Positions 1 through 8,653 of a stretch of DNA of 54,153 nucleotides are shown one piece after another. Under the pieces are notes generated by a model. It was not told the DNA's origin. It was given only the letters and a program-made list of their open reading frames with translations, and did not search any database. The stretch lies in the NCBI GenBank assembly GCA_035299425.1, contig DATGWP010000069.1, positions 1 to 54,153 on the forward strand, given 5' to 3'. Position 1 is the stretch's first letter, and each line of letters begins with the position of its first letter. Both the position numbers and the translations under genes were made by a program. This DNA comes from Bog-950 sp035299425 (GTDB taxonomy: Bacteria > Bacteroidota > Bacteroidia > Chitinophagales > LD1).

Positions 1-597
1 CTTTACACGTGCTATCAGCGCTTCATCCTTGGTAGTGGTAGATGCTCCACAGGCACAAGCCGATGCTATCAGCGAGGCTGTTTTGCCGCGTATAATTTCA
101 AAGTAGATATCCTCTTTGATATCCAGGCGGCGTGCTTTTTCAAGCTGTAGCAATTCGCCCTCTGCCATGGCAGTAATAGTACTTGATAAGATGTGCAGTA
201 ACTGGTATTGGTCGTTCTCGATAGAAAGCAATAAGCCTTTCGATAACAGAAAATCGCCCACTAATACGGCTATTTTATTTTTCCAAAGGGCGTTAATAGA
301 GAAAAAACCACGGCGCTGATATGAATCATCTACTACATCATCGTGCACCAGTGTGGCAGTATGCAATATCTCTACCAGCGATGCCGCCACATAGGTGGCC
401 TCATTTAATTCGCCGCAAAGTTTGGCCGAAAGAAACACAAACATGGGGCGCATTTGCTTGCCTTTGCGTGTAACTATGTAATGGGTAATACGGTCTAGCA
501 AGGGAGCCTTGCTCTTCATGCTTTCGCGAAAGCGCACCTCAAACTCATCCAGTTCTCTGGCAATCGGTTTCTTTATTTCGTCCAGGTTCAACGACAT
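1..597 (-). CDS. Polyprenyl (octaprenyl-type) diphosphate synthase, 3' part missing
   Basis: This trans-isoprenyl diphosphate synthase should condense isopentenyl diphosphate onto an allylic primer to make the side chain of menaquinone or a similar lipid. The 199 visible residues start at ATG 595-597. They carry the first aspartate-rich motif, LVHDDVVDDS (D86, D87, D90), after an RxxP stretch (GKQMRPMF). A following GDFLLSKG segment fits the family. The gene runs off the left edge, so the second DDxxD motif is absent from view. Chain length of the product cannot be told from this part. It is divergent from the hydrolase at 777. Confidence 0.88.
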   Translation of the reverse strand, partial: MSLNLDEIKKPIARELDEFEVRFRESMKSKAPLLDRITHYIVTRKGKQMRPMFVFLSAKLCGELNEATYVAASLVEILHTATLVHDDVVDDSYQRRGFFSINALWKNKIAVLVGDFLLSKGLLLSIENDQYQLLHILSSTITAMAEGELLQLEKARRLDIKEDIYFEIIRGKTASLIASACACGASTTTKDEALIARVK

Positions 598-689
598 CTA
601 CCGCGAATGTAAACCTTAAATGAAAATTGTATAGAAAATCGGCCTAATCAAATGCATTTAAGCGCTTAACTGGCGGCTGGCATTGTCTT

Positions 690-760
690 TAATCTGGTTA
701 ATCAAAAGTGCATTTATCAGAGTAATCGATACAATGAATTGTATTTATCTGTGTAATCAT
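690..760 (+). repeat. Short repeated leader motif (two units)
   Basis: Two 20-nt units with the pattern gyatttatcngngtaatc lie at 710-729 and 741-760, just upstream of the hydrolase start at 777. A third unit is at 1666-1685, upstream of the next gene. A 7-bp inverted repeat (atacaat/attgtat, 729-744) lies between the two units. Function is unknown: interspersed repeat or shared regulatory leader. Confidence 0.45.
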
Positions 761-776
761 TTACTATGTTCGTAGT

Positions 777-1625
777 ATGATCAGCAGGGAGCGAAACCTT
801 ATTCTACAAAGCAAGCATGGACGGCCGTTTCTGGTAGATGTTTACTATAAAAAGGACGGGCAGCCCAAACCGGTGGTTATTTTCAGCCACGGGTTTAAGG
901 GCTTTAAAGATTGGGGGCCTTTTGATATGGTGGCCGATAAATTTGCAGAGGCCGGGTTCATATATGTAAAGTTCAATTTTTCACACAACGGCACTACAGT
1001 TGACCACCCAATGGATTTTGCCGACCTCGAAGCCTTTGGCAACGACAACCTGAGCATAGAAATGGACGACCTGGGCGGGGTGATAGACTGGGTATGCTCG
1101 CCCGAATTTGTAGCGGTAGAAAACAAAGTGCCTTCTCAAAGTGTTTATCTGATGGGGCATAGCCGCGGTGGAGGTATTTCTATTTTAAAAGCGCAGGAAG
1201 ATAACCGGGTTAAAAAGCTTTGCACCTGGGCCAGTGTAAACGAGTTTAGCAAGTATTGGACACAGGAAGAGTTGGAAAAAATAAAACGCGATGGGGTGGT
1301 ATTTGTAGGTAACGCGCGTACCAAACAACAAATGCCTATTAAATGGCAGATGTATGAAAACTACTTTGCCAACTTGCCCCGCTTGTTTGTGCCCGATGCA
1401 GTGAAGGCTTTAACTATTCCGTTTTTGATAATACATGGCACTGATGATGAAACGATACCGTACGCAGCGGCTTTAGAAATGCACCAGTGGAATAGAAAAG
1501 CGGAACTGTTTTTGTTGGAGCATAGTAACCACAATTTTGGTGGCAAACATCCTTATACCGATGGTAAGCTAACCGAAGATTTGGAAGATGCCGTTAACGA
1601 AACAATTCAATTCTTTAAAAAATGA
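777..1625 (+). CDS. Alpha/beta hydrolase (dienelactone hydrolase/acyl-esterase type)
   Basis: A 282-residue cytoplasmic serine hydrolase without a signal peptide. It shows an FSHGFKG oxyanion loop near residue 37, the nucleophile elbow GHSRG with Ser129, an acid segment HGTDDETIP near residue 225 and a likely catalytic His in the HSNHNFGG segment near 255. The order matches the alpha/beta hydrolase fold, with dienelactone-hydrolase or peptidase-S9-like relatives. The substrate cannot be named. The start at 777 is the first ATG consistent with the fold. The gene is followed 67 nt later by the binding-protein gene, and both share a short leader motif, so co-expression is possible. Confidence 0.85.
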   Translation: MISRERNLILQSKHGRPFLVDVYYKKDGQPKPVVIFSHGFKGFKDWGPFDMVADKFAEAGFIYVKFNFSHNGTTVDHPMDFADLEAFGNDNLSIEMDDLGGVIDWVCSPEFVAVENKVPSQSVYLMGHSRGGGISILKAQEDNRVKKLCTWASVNEFSKYWTQEELEKIKRDGVVFVGNARTKQQMPIKWQMYENYFANLPRLFVPDAVKALTIPFLIIHGTDDETIPYAAALEMHQWNRKAELFLLEHSNHNFGGKHPYTDGKLTEDLEDAVNETIQFFKK

Positions 1626-1665
1626 TTGCATAGTATTGCCGGCATTTAATCCTGTATTTATCAAT

Positions 1666-1685
1666 GTATTTATCAGCGTAATCGA
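1666..1685 (+). repeat. Third copy of the short leader motif
   Basis: This 20-nt unit matches the unit at 710-729 at 18 of 20 positions and ends 7 nt before the ATG at 1693. Its position just before a start codon mirrors the copies upstream of the previous gene. Confidence 0.4.
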
Positions 1686-1692
1686 ACGAAGT

Positions 1693-2556
1693 ATGAGTAT
1701 TAATATTGGGGGAGTAACGGAACACTTTAACCTGCCATGGAATATAGCGGTAGAACAAGGGAAGTTTAAAAAAGCGGGTGTAGATTTAAACTGGAAATTT
1801 TTTCCCGGTGGCACCGGTGTAATGACGGAAGCTCTAAAGACCGGCGAACTGGATTTAGCCATTCTGCTAACCGAGGGCTTTATATCGGCAGCATCAAAAG
1901 GCCTGAAAGCAAAAATTGTAAAAGAGTATATCACTTCGCCGCTCGGTTGGGGTATTTTTACCGGGGCGCAGTCACCGGTACATTCGGTTTATAGCAAACA
2001 GCCTAAAAAGTATGCTATCAGCAAGCTCGGCTCTGGTTCACACCTCATGGCCATGATACACGCCGAGCAGCGCGGCGAAAAAGTAAACCCCGAAGACCTG
2101 GTAGAAGTAAAAAGCCTAGACGGCGCTATCGAATCACTTACCAAGGGAGAAACACAGATATTCTATTGGGAAAAATACATGACCAAAGCTTTTGTAGAAA
2201 AGGGGCTGCTGCGTATGATAGGTGAGTTTAACGCACCATGGAGCAGTATGCTGGTAATAGCCAGCGACGATGCCCTCGAACACAAGCGCGAGGAAATAAA
2301 TACTGTACTGGAAGTTATAAATGAGCAAAGCGCCAACTTTGTTTTCTCACCCGAATCGGTTAAGCTACTGTGCGACCGCTTTAAGCTTAGCGAAGCCGAT
2401 GCTTACACCTGGCTTTTATCTACTGTATGGAGTTCTGATTATAGCATCCGCGTGCGGGGGCTAGAGAATGCCAAGCAAGCCTTGCTAAAAATAGGCAGTG
2501 TAACTGCCGACCTTAACGTAGAGGATTTATGTGATAAGGGGTTTATGTTGGTGTAG
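1693..2556 (+). CDS. NMT1/THI5-like substrate-binding-fold protein, cytosolic
   Basis: A 287-residue protein with the features of ABC-type solute-binding proteins of the NMT1/THI5/SsuA fold. These include the N-terminal GVTEHFNLPW-AVEQGKF segment, a PGGTGVMTEAL ligand-loop region and an LDLAILLTEG strand. It has no signal peptide or lipobox, and no permease or ATPase gene adjoins it, so a transport role is doubtful. Cytosolic relatives of this type exist, some also in fungi, with unknown ligand. The reading frame is open back to 1588, inside the previous gene, but homology-like sequence begins at MSINIGG, so the start at 1693 is preferred. Confidence 0.75.
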   Translation: MSINIGGVTEHFNLPWNIAVEQGKFKKAGVDLNWKFFPGGTGVMTEALKTGELDLAILLTEGFISAASKGLKAKIVKEYITSPLGWGIFTGAQSPVHSVYSKQPKKYAISKLGSGSHLMAMIHAEQRGEKVNPEDLVEVKSLDGAIESLTKGETQIFYWEKYMTKAFVEKGLLRMIGEFNAPWSSMLVIASDDALEHKREEINTVLEVINEQSANFVFSPESVKLLCDRFKLSEADAYTWLLSTVWSSDYSIRVRGLENAKQALLKIGSVTADLNVEDLCDKGFMLV

Positions 2557-2566
2557 TTTTTCTCTA

Positions 2567-3091
2567 TCATAAGCCAAGACGGCTACTCCTTCTCCCTTCA
2601 CCTGCTCTTACCTTAAGCCAGTATTTTTCTTTTTCAGGATTTATATACCAATACTGAGAATATGTAGTTACTGATTTTCTAGGGTCTTCCTTGTTATACG
2701 TAATATCAATTGTGTCTCCGGGCCCATAACGCCACATAATATCTTCATCATTCTCGGGGAAATCGCCTTTATACTCAACCGTATCTACATAATAATGATA
2801 CTGTGTGTATTTATATATGCGGCCTTTTCTGTTTTTATATTCTAATCTATCTATGATAATAGCATGGGTAATTTTTTCGTGATGAAACGGATAGGCTGAC
2901 GCTCCGATGATTACAAAAGCGCCGTAGGCCGCTAAAAATAACAGGTACGCCATTGCAAAGGCGGCCATCTTCTTGGTTTGATAAGCCTTTGTGGCAGCAG
3001 ATAGAAAGATGAGGGAGGCTACAGAAAATAGCATCCACGGCAGAAACCAATTGTCCCAGTCAATAACAAAATCAGGTTTAGCAAAATACAT
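2567..3091 (-). CDS. DUF3592-like membrane protein
   Basis: A 174-residue protein of unknown function. Two hydrophobic helices (about residues 16-32 and 42-66) are followed by an extracytoplasmic or cytosolic beta-rich part with many Tyr residues. The phrase YGPGDTIDITYNKEDP is like the conserved end of DUF3592 proteins, where a small beta domain follows two membrane helices. It ends 10 nt from the convergent gene at 2556 and starts 15 nt downstream of ligA, so it may be read from the ligA transcript. No enzymatic residues are recognisable. Confidence 0.6.
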   Translation of the reverse strand: MYFAKPDFVIDWDNWFLPWMLFSVASLIFLSAATKAYQTKKMAAFAMAYLLFLAAYGAFVIIGASAYPFHHEKITHAIIIDRLEYKNRKGRIYKYTQYHYYVDTVEYKGDFPENDEDIMWRYGPGDTIDITYNKEDPRKSVTTYSQYWYINPEKEKYWLKVRAGEGRRSSRLGL

Positions 3092-3106
3092 TATGGGTGG
3101 TTGCTG

Positions 3107-5206
3107 TTACTCAATCATTTGCAAAAACTCCGTCTCACTCAATACCGTTATAGTCGGTATTTTTTGTGCCTTGGCAAGTTTGCTGCCGGCGTCTTCACCC
3201 ACCACTAAGTAGTTAAGGTTAGCCGATACGCCGCTTAGCAGCTTACCGCCGTTTTCCTCTACCAATTGCTTGGCGCGGTCGCGGGTAAATTGCTGTAAGG
3301 AACCGGTGAAGAGAAATGTCTTTCCTTCCAGCTTATTGTTTTTGGTCCGCGCATCTTCGGGGCGGTTCTCGGTGTTTACGCCTTCTTTTTTCAACTCATG
3401 CAGTAAGTGGATGTTGCCCTCATTCTGAAAAAAGTCGTGCAGGCTCTGCGCCACCTTAGGGCCTATGCCCTCAATGTTTGTCAGGTCTTCTATACTCATG
3501 CCCTGCAGGTCGAAGATGGTTTTAATGTGGTTAGAGAGATCCTTAGAAGTAGTAACCCCTACATGCCGGATACCCAGCGCATTCAGCAAGCGCCACAATG
3601 GACGGCTTTTAGAATCTTCGATACCCTGCTTAAGATTGTTTACGCTTTTGGCTTTCCAACCTTCCAGCGTAAGTATAATATCGTACGGCAGGCGGTAAAT
3701 ATCTTCTATACTTTTTATGTAGCCGCGCTGTATAAAATCGGTAATAATACTTCTGCCCAGGCCATCTATATCCATTGCATCTTTCGATACAAAGTGGATA
3801 GCCCGCTCTTCGGTTTGTGCCGGGCAATCCACATTATCGCAACGCCATACGGCTTCTTCCTCCGGCCTTACCAATGGCGAATTGCAGCTGGGACAAGAGC
3901 GCGGAAAATCAATTTTGATTTCATTACCGGTTCTTAGGTCAGGCACTACGCCTACTATATAGGGTATCACCTCGCCGGCGCGTTCTACTATTACGGTATC
4001 GTTTATGTGTATGTCTTTCTCCAGTATAAAATCTTCGTTGTGCAGCGAGATTGATGAAATGGTAACACCCGCCAAAGGCACCGGTTCTATTTTGGCTACT
4101 GGTGTAACCGCACCGGTGCGGCCTACCTGGTATTCTACATTCAGCAGTTTGCTTTGTGCCTGCTTGGCAGCAAATTTATAAGCAATAGCCCAGCGAGGGT
4201 GGTGCGAGGTGCTGCCGCATTGCTGTTGCTGTTTAAGGCTGTTCACCTTTACCACCATGCCATCGGTGTCTATATTAAATGTGTTGCGTTTAGTATCCCA
4301 GGTATCTATAAAATCATGTACTTGCTGAATAGTGTTGCACACCTTTATTTCCTTAATCGGCGTTTTAAAGCCGCACTGGTACAGTATTTCTATAATGTGG
4401 TAGTGCGATTCGAGCTTACCGGCCAGCAGGTTTTTACCGTCTTTATCCTCTGCCAGGCTTACGGAATACAATATTGCCTCAAGGTTGCGCGCCCTTGCTT
4501 CATTCGGGTCTTTTACCCGTAGTGAACCCGAAGCTGTGTTACGCGCATTCTGAAACTGCTTTTCGCCCAGTGCCTTGCGGTCTTCGTTCATCTTCTCAAA
4601 AATGTTGCGCTGTATAATTACCTCACCGCGTATTTCTATCCGGTAAATGCCAAACTTAGAGAAGGCCGCCCGCAACGGAATAGAAGCAAGCGCCTTAGCA
4701 TTGTTGGTTATATCCTCACCCACAGCGCCATCGCCACGGGTGGCGGCGCGTATCAGTATATCATCTTCATACACCAGTGCAATGCTGCTGCCATCAAATT
4801 TTGGCTCTACACAATATTCAATTTCACTGTTGTTGGTTTGCTCTTTTACTTTACGGTCAAAATCATTCAGGTCGTCTATATCATACGAGTTCTCCAGCGA
4901 TAACATGCTTACCAGGTGCGGCACCGGTTTAAAATCGGAACTTAACGCACGTGCTACACGCTGTGTTGGCGAGTCAGAAGTAATCAGGGCGGGGTTCTGT
5001 GTTTCCAGCTCTTTCAATTGTTTAAACAATTGGTCGTAGTCATAATCGGTAACCACCGGTTCGCTTACTACATAGTACCGCCAATCGTGGTAGTTAATCA
5101 CTTTACGTAGCGCCTCTATTTGTTCGGCGACTGAAAAGGGGGCATCGCCTTTTACTAATTGTTGGCTTAACTGGTTTAGTTCGTGTTCTTGCTGTTTACT
5201 ATACAT
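3107..5206 (-). CDS. ligA: NAD-dependent DNA ligase LigA
   Basis: This enzyme seals nicks in DNA with NAD+ as adenylate donor and acts in replication and repair. The 699-residue product has the full domain order: Ia domain with YxxDYDY near residue 55, adenylation domain with the active-site KFDG (K136), OB fold, a four-Cys zinc finger (CPSC then CDNVDC), helix-hairpin-helix repeats, and a C-terminal BRCT domain (KLEGKTFLFTGSL). Length is typical. The frame is open to 5227, but the ATG at 5206 fits the family start better and leaves room for a promoter after the upstream terminator. Confidence 0.97.
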   Translation of the reverse strand: MYSKQQEHELNQLSQQLVKGDAPFSVAEQIEALRKVINYHDWRYYVVSEPVVTDYDYDQLFKQLKELETQNPALITSDSPTQRVARALSSDFKPVPHLVSMLSLENSYDIDDLNDFDRKVKEQTNNSEIEYCVEPKFDGSSIALVYEDDILIRAATRGDGAVGEDITNNAKALASIPLRAAFSKFGIYRIEIRGEVIIQRNIFEKMNEDRKALGEKQFQNARNTASGSLRVKDPNEARARNLEAILYSVSLAEDKDGKNLLAGKLESHYHIIEILYQCGFKTPIKEIKVCNTIQQVHDFIDTWDTKRNTFNIDTDGMVVKVNSLKQQQQCGSTSHHPRWAIAYKFAAKQAQSKLLNVEYQVGRTGAVTPVAKIEPVPLAGVTISSISLHNEDFILEKDIHINDTVIVERAGEVIPYIVGVVPDLRTGNEIKIDFPRSCPSCNSPLVRPEEEAVWRCDNVDCPAQTEERAIHFVSKDAMDIDGLGRSIITDFIQRGYIKSIEDIYRLPYDIILTLEGWKAKSVNNLKQGIEDSKSRPLWRLLNALGIRHVGVTTSKDLSNHIKTIFDLQGMSIEDLTNIEGIGPKVAQSLHDFFQNEGNIHLLHELKKEGVNTENRPEDARTKNNKLEGKTFLFTGSLQQFTRDRAKQLVEENGGKLLSGVSANLNYLVVGEDAGSKLAKAQKIPTITVLSETEFLQMIE

Positions 5207-5218
5207 GTGCCAAATTTG

Positions 5219-5249
5219 TAAAAACAAAAGGACGTATTGCTACGTCCTT
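5219..5249 (-). terminator. Intrinsic terminator of the PorT-like gene
   Basis: A 9-bp perfect stem (aaggacgta at 5228-5236, tacgtcctt at 5241-5249) with a 4-nt loop is followed on the minus strand by a T-rich run. It lies just downstream of the stop at 5277 and only about 20 bp upstream of the ligA start, which separates the two same-strand genes. Confidence 0.8.
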
Positions 5250-5276
5250 CATGATTTATTTTGTGAAATGGGGTTA

Positions 5277-6002
5277 TTAAAAAAGCACCCCTACCCGCAG
5301 GCTCATAAAGCGCATTACATTTGGCTCCTTCTTGGCATCTTTATCGAAGATGTTATTTATAAAACCATTGTGGTAGAAGAGACCTACAAGCAGTGAACTT
5401 TTTTCATCAAACTTATACTCAAACCCGGCACCGGCCCCCAGGCGTACATCGAAAAAGTTGGTCCAGAATCCCGGTATTGCCTGCGTTACATCATTCTTTG
5501 TTTTTAAAACATTCTCCTTTTCTATTTGTATTAATGCGCCCGACTGGGTAGGAATAGAATCGCTATAAGTGGCACGGGCGCTGACTTTAAAGTTGAGCGT
5601 GGCCCCCACCTGACCCCACACATTAAAATTGCCGCCTTTTATATAATTAGTCTTTAGCTTTAGATAAGCAGGTATCTCCAGGTAGTGGAAGCTGTACTTT
5701 TCGTTGATGTCGCGCAGTTTAATTCCGTTAGGCGATTCAAACTTATCGCGCCCCTTAATATTACAGCCATCGTATGCACCGCCCAAGCCCGTAGAAAGTC
5801 CATAGTTTTTAGCAAACCAGTATTCTACCAAAAATCCGTAATTGACGCCAAAACGGGGACGGCCTTTCTGCAAATCGTTGCCAAACGGCTTGCTCCAGGC
5901 AATGCCCGGCGATACATGCAGGCCTACTCGTATTTTATCATTAAGTGCATAGCTATTGGCAAAAAAGCCCAGCAGAATAACCAGTGTAACAATACGTTTC
6001 AT
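5277..6002 (-). CDS. PorT-family outer-membrane beta-barrel protein
   Basis: A 241-residue protein with a Sec signal peptide (MKRIVTLVILLGFFANSYA). Alternating beta strands follow, with phrases such as GLHVSPGIAW, NYGLSTGLGG and GAGFEYKFDEKSSLLVGLFY. It ends in a strand finishing with Phe (SLRVGVLF), the usual outer-membrane insertion signal. This matches PorT/outer membrane protein beta-barrel domains of Bacteroidota. A specific role, including true PorT function in T9SS, cannot be claimed. It is transcribed alone and ends in a clear terminator. Confidence 0.8.
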   Translation of the reverse strand: MKRIVTLVILLGFFANSYALNDKIRVGLHVSPGIAWSKPFGNDLQKGRPRFGVNYGFLVEYWFAKNYGLSTGLGGAYDGCNIKGRDKFESPNGIKLRDINEKYSFHYLEIPAYLKLKTNYIKGGNFNVWGQVGATLNFKVSARATYSDSIPTQSGALIQIEKENVLKTKNDVTQAIPGFWTNFFDVRLGAGAGFEYKFDEKSSLLVGLFYHNGFINNIFDKDAKKEPNVMRFMSLRVGVLF

Positions 6003-6131
6003 TGTAGGGTGGGTTGTTTTATATCAGGTAATTGGTTTGCCATCAATTTTTGCATTTTAGCACCGGCTAATTACATGCTGCTAACCTAAAAAATATTGTA
6101 GTCATTTTAAGCTATAAATCTTAACAGTAGA

Positions 6132-7187
6132 ATGAAAAACAGATTATTGGTAGTACTACTATTAACGGTGTGCGTTTTTGCAGGCTGCGGCGACAAAAGC
6201 AAAAGCCGGCCTAAGCCCGATGTGTCTAAAATTGAAGTAGATGCCAGGTTGCAGCGTTTCGATCAGGATATTTTCGCAGCAGGACAAAGCGGTTTCAGCG
6301 ATGAGGCGTTGAGTGGTATGCGCAACAAATACGGCAGCTTTTTTGATTTTTATGTAAGCCAGTTTGTAATAGGCCCGCGCCAACCCGGCGATACGGCTAA
6401 TATTGAAAAAGATGCCCTGCAAAAGTTTGTGACCGATGCCTATATAAACCGTATACAACGCGCCATTGATGCGCGTTTTAGCAGTACAAAAGATATAGAC
6501 GAAGAGCTGAATCAGGCACTTAAGTATTTCAAATATTATTTTCCTGAGGCGCAGGTGCCAAAGGTGGTGGCAATCAACTCCGGCTTTTCGGTAGGGGCCT
6601 TTACCTACGAGAAAGATCTATTGGGTATAGGGCTGGATCAGTATTTAGGGCCCGGCTATGCCGATTATGATAGTGCCGGGGTGTTTCAATATTTGCAGCA
6701 TAAAATGCGCAGGGAGTACATTACCCGCAATAGCATGGAGGTGCTTTACAATTTTTACTTTGGCGAAGAAGAGCTTTCGCGGGGTAAAAACCTGGTAGAG
6801 GCAATGGTTGAGAAAGGAAAGAAAATTTATTTTTTAAGCTATATGCTGCCCGATGCACCTGATAGCTTGTTAGTTGGTTTTACACAAAAGCAAACTACCT
6901 GGTGCGAACAAAACGAAGTAGATATATGGAAGTTTTTGAACGATAAAGACCTCCTCTACAAAGACAATTATATGGACCAGAAACGCTATCTGGACGAAGG
7001 CCCGGGCATTACCGGTATGCCACCGGAAGCCCCAGGCAGCATAGGCAGCTGGATAGGTTTGCAGATAGTGCGTCAGTTTGCCAAAGAAACAGGCAACAAG
7101 ATCCCTTTAAAGGATTTGTTAACTAAATATGATGCAAAAACTATTTTGTTGAAGGCCAGGTACCGTCCGGTAAAATCTGTTTTCTGA
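6132..7187 (+). CDS. gldB: Gliding motility lipoprotein GldB
   Basis: A 351-residue lipoprotein needed for gliding motility in Flavobacterium-type bacteria. The signal peptide ends in a lipobox (FAGC, lipidated Cys19). A typical GldB core follows: the RLQRFDQDIF segment near residue 39, the middle SGFSVGAFTYEKDLLGIGLD, and the C-terminal block with PGSIGSWIGLQIVRQF. Length is close to that of known GldB. The exosortase pair follows 44 nt later but has its own promoter box. GldD and GldE are encoded 33 kb away in this window, so gliding genes are scattered as is usual in the phylum. Confidence 0.9.
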   Translation: MKNRLLVVLLLTVCVFAGCGDKSKSRPKPDVSKIEVDARLQRFDQDIFAAGQSGFSDEALSGMRNKYGSFFDFYVSQFVIGPRQPGDTANIEKDALQKFVTDAYINRIQRAIDARFSSTKDIDEELNQALKYFKYYFPEAQVPKVVAINSGFSVGAFTYEKDLLGIGLDQYLGPGYADYDSAGVFQYLQHKMRREYITRNSMEVLYNFYFGEEELSRGKNLVEAMVEKGKKIYFLSYMLPDAPDSLLVGFTQKQTTWCEQNEVDIWKFLNDKDLLYKDNYMDQKRYLDEGPGITGMPPEAPGSIGSWIGLQIVRQFAKETGNKIPLKDLLTKYDAKTILLKARYRPVKSVF

Positions 7188-7209
7188 TAAGGGCAAAAGT
7201 TTATCTTTG
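7180..7209 (+). promoter_or_regulatory. Bacteroidota-type promoter before the exosortase pair
   Basis: A perfect TAnnTTTG box (tatctttg, 7202-7209) lies 22 nt before the ATG at 7232. A degenerate -33 element (tttc) is at 7180-7183. Transcription would start near 7215. Confidence 0.55.
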
Positions 7210-7231
7210 GCCACAATCCAAGTAACAATAA

Positions 7232-8089
7232 ATGTTAGATACAAAGGGTAAAGAGCAATGGTATGATAAGCTGATAAGGATTTTCAACTCCACAGTTTGC
7301 TTTTGCCTGGCTTATGCTTTAATTACTTTCGGTGGTTTTTTTTCGATGGCTTTAATAGGCAAATTTTTCAAGTTTGATGCTAATATTTATTACTTCGGAA
7401 TACGCTTTATGCTTAACGGCCACAAGTGGAGCAGGCTAAAGGTGTCGCTCATATTTAGTGCTTACCCCATCTTTGCCTTGTTGTTTGGATTGGCTATGCT
7501 TTATATTTTCGACCGTATAAAGCGCAAACCCGCTTTGCTAAATGTTTTTCTTGTATGGTGTTTTGTAATTGGTTCTTGTTTTTTTGTAGCGCAGGGCCTT
7601 ATTGCATCATTTGGTGCCAACGAGTTTAACTCTCCTTTTTATCAGAATTTTGCAGTAGTGTTTGCGTGGTGGTTTCTCCCTCCGCCATTTGTATATGCGT
7701 TCAATATATTTTTTGCGGTGCTTCTGCTTTATTTTTCTATCAATTACCCTAAGATGTTCCTTAGCTTTTCATATTCGTTTAGCAAGGTAAATAAGTCATC
7801 GCGCAGGCGCCAGTATTTTATAGAAACTGCCGTTGTGCCCTTCTTATTAGGCGCTGTGGCTACTACAGCACTCACTTTTCCTATGAATATTTTTGTGCAC
7901 TCCATATACCTTTTGGTAATAGGTGTTTCGTTACTTGTTAGCTGGATAGCTCTCTTTTATCTCGAAATACTTAAAGACGATGTGCTTAAATATAAGGTAT
8001 TACAGAGTCCCGGTTTTGTAATGACCTTTATGCTGGCACTTCTTGTCATATTTATTAAGGTTTACTGGCGCGGTATTTTCATTTCGTAA
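7232..8089 (+). CDS. Exosortase-associated polytopic membrane protein (XrtX-partner-like)
   Basis: A 285-residue integral membrane protein with about seven or eight hydrophobic segments (for example near residues 18-45, 65-85, 95-118, 133-165, 188-215, 220-240 and 255-275). No catalytic motif is seen. It lies 9 nt upstream of an exosortase gene, so the two are almost certainly co-transcribed. Bacteroidota exosortases of the type called XrtX commonly have a multi-helix membrane partner encoded beside them. The assignment as that partner is made from context and topology, not from residue matches. Confidence 0.55.
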   Translation: MLDTKGKEQWYDKLIRIFNSTVCFCLAYALITFGGFFSMALIGKFFKFDANIYYFGIRFMLNGHKWSRLKVSLIFSAYPIFALLFGLAMLYIFDRIKRKPALLNVFLVWCFVIGSCFFVAQGLIASFGANEFNSPFYQNFAVVFAWWFLPPPFVYAFNIFFAVLLLYFSINYPKMFLSFSYSFSKVNKSSRRRQYFIETAVVPFLLGAVATTALTFPMNIFVHSIYLLVIGVSLLVSWIALFYLEILKDDVLKYKVLQSPGFVMTFMLALLVIFIKVYWRGIFIS

Positions 8090-8098
8090 TAGGCCATT

Positions 8099-8653
8099 AT
8101 GCAGGCCCTTCTTCAAAAACTTTTTCCCGGTAAAAAAAATCTGAGCGCTGCCGCGTTTGTTATAACAGTGATACTTATTTACCTTGCTTGGAAGGGATTG
8201 TTCTTTTTATTTAACCGGGAGGGCACTCCGCTTAACCATTTCTGGATAGGGTTTACCGATTGGTTTGCTGCAGTAACTATAAAACCCGCGGCGATTATTC
8301 TGCGCGATATACTGGGGTACAACTTGATGTATAACCCGCGCAACATAATTATTCAAAATACACCTGGGTTTTTTCTGGCTAATCATTGCCTGGGTGTTTC
8401 GGTGTGTGTTATTTTCTCCGGTTTTATTGTTGCTTACAAAGGCAAGTGGCAGCACAAATTGTGGTACGTACCCTTTGGTATATTTTGCATCTACGCCATA
8501 AATGTTATTCGGTTGGTAGGGCTGGGCATAGTTGAGGAATGTTGCTACCAGCAGTTTTTTGAAGTGGCACATACACGCGTCTACCTGCTAATGAGTTATG
8601 GTATGTTTTTTTTGCTGCTGGTGTGGTGGATGAACTACTGGGCTAAGAAATAG
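8099..8653 (+). CDS. Exosortase/archaeosortase family protein
   Basis: Exosortases are membrane transpeptidases that cut and re-attach surface proteins carrying a C-terminal motif-helix-basic tag. This 184-residue protein has about five membrane helices and the three family residues in order: Cys97 in NHCLGVS, Arg138 in NVIRLVG, and His158 in EVAHTRVY. The short length fits Bacteroidota-type exosortases (XrtX or XrtF class); I favour XrtX because of the adjacent membrane partner. No protein in this window carries an obvious exosortase tag, so its targets are elsewhere. Its stop codon directly abuts that of the convergent thioredoxin gene. Confidence 0.78.
   Translation: MQALLQKLFPGKKNLSAAAFVITVILIYLAWKGLFFLFNREGTPLNHFWIGFTDWFAAVTIKPAAIILRDILGYNLMYNPRNIIIQNTPGFFLANHCLGVSVCVIFSGFIVAYKGKWQHKLWYVPFGIFCIYAINVIRLVGLGIVEECCYQQFFEVAHTRVYLLMSYGMFFLLLVWWMNYWAKK

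Noticed and set aside
116..319. Plus-strand open frame near the left edge
   Set aside because: It is antisense to the polyprenyl synthetase gene, whose conserved motifs are clear.
5207..5217. tacaaatttg as a promoter of ligA
   Set aside because: Spacing inside the box does not match TAnnTTTG, and it lies in the tail of the upstream terminator; evidence is too weak to call.
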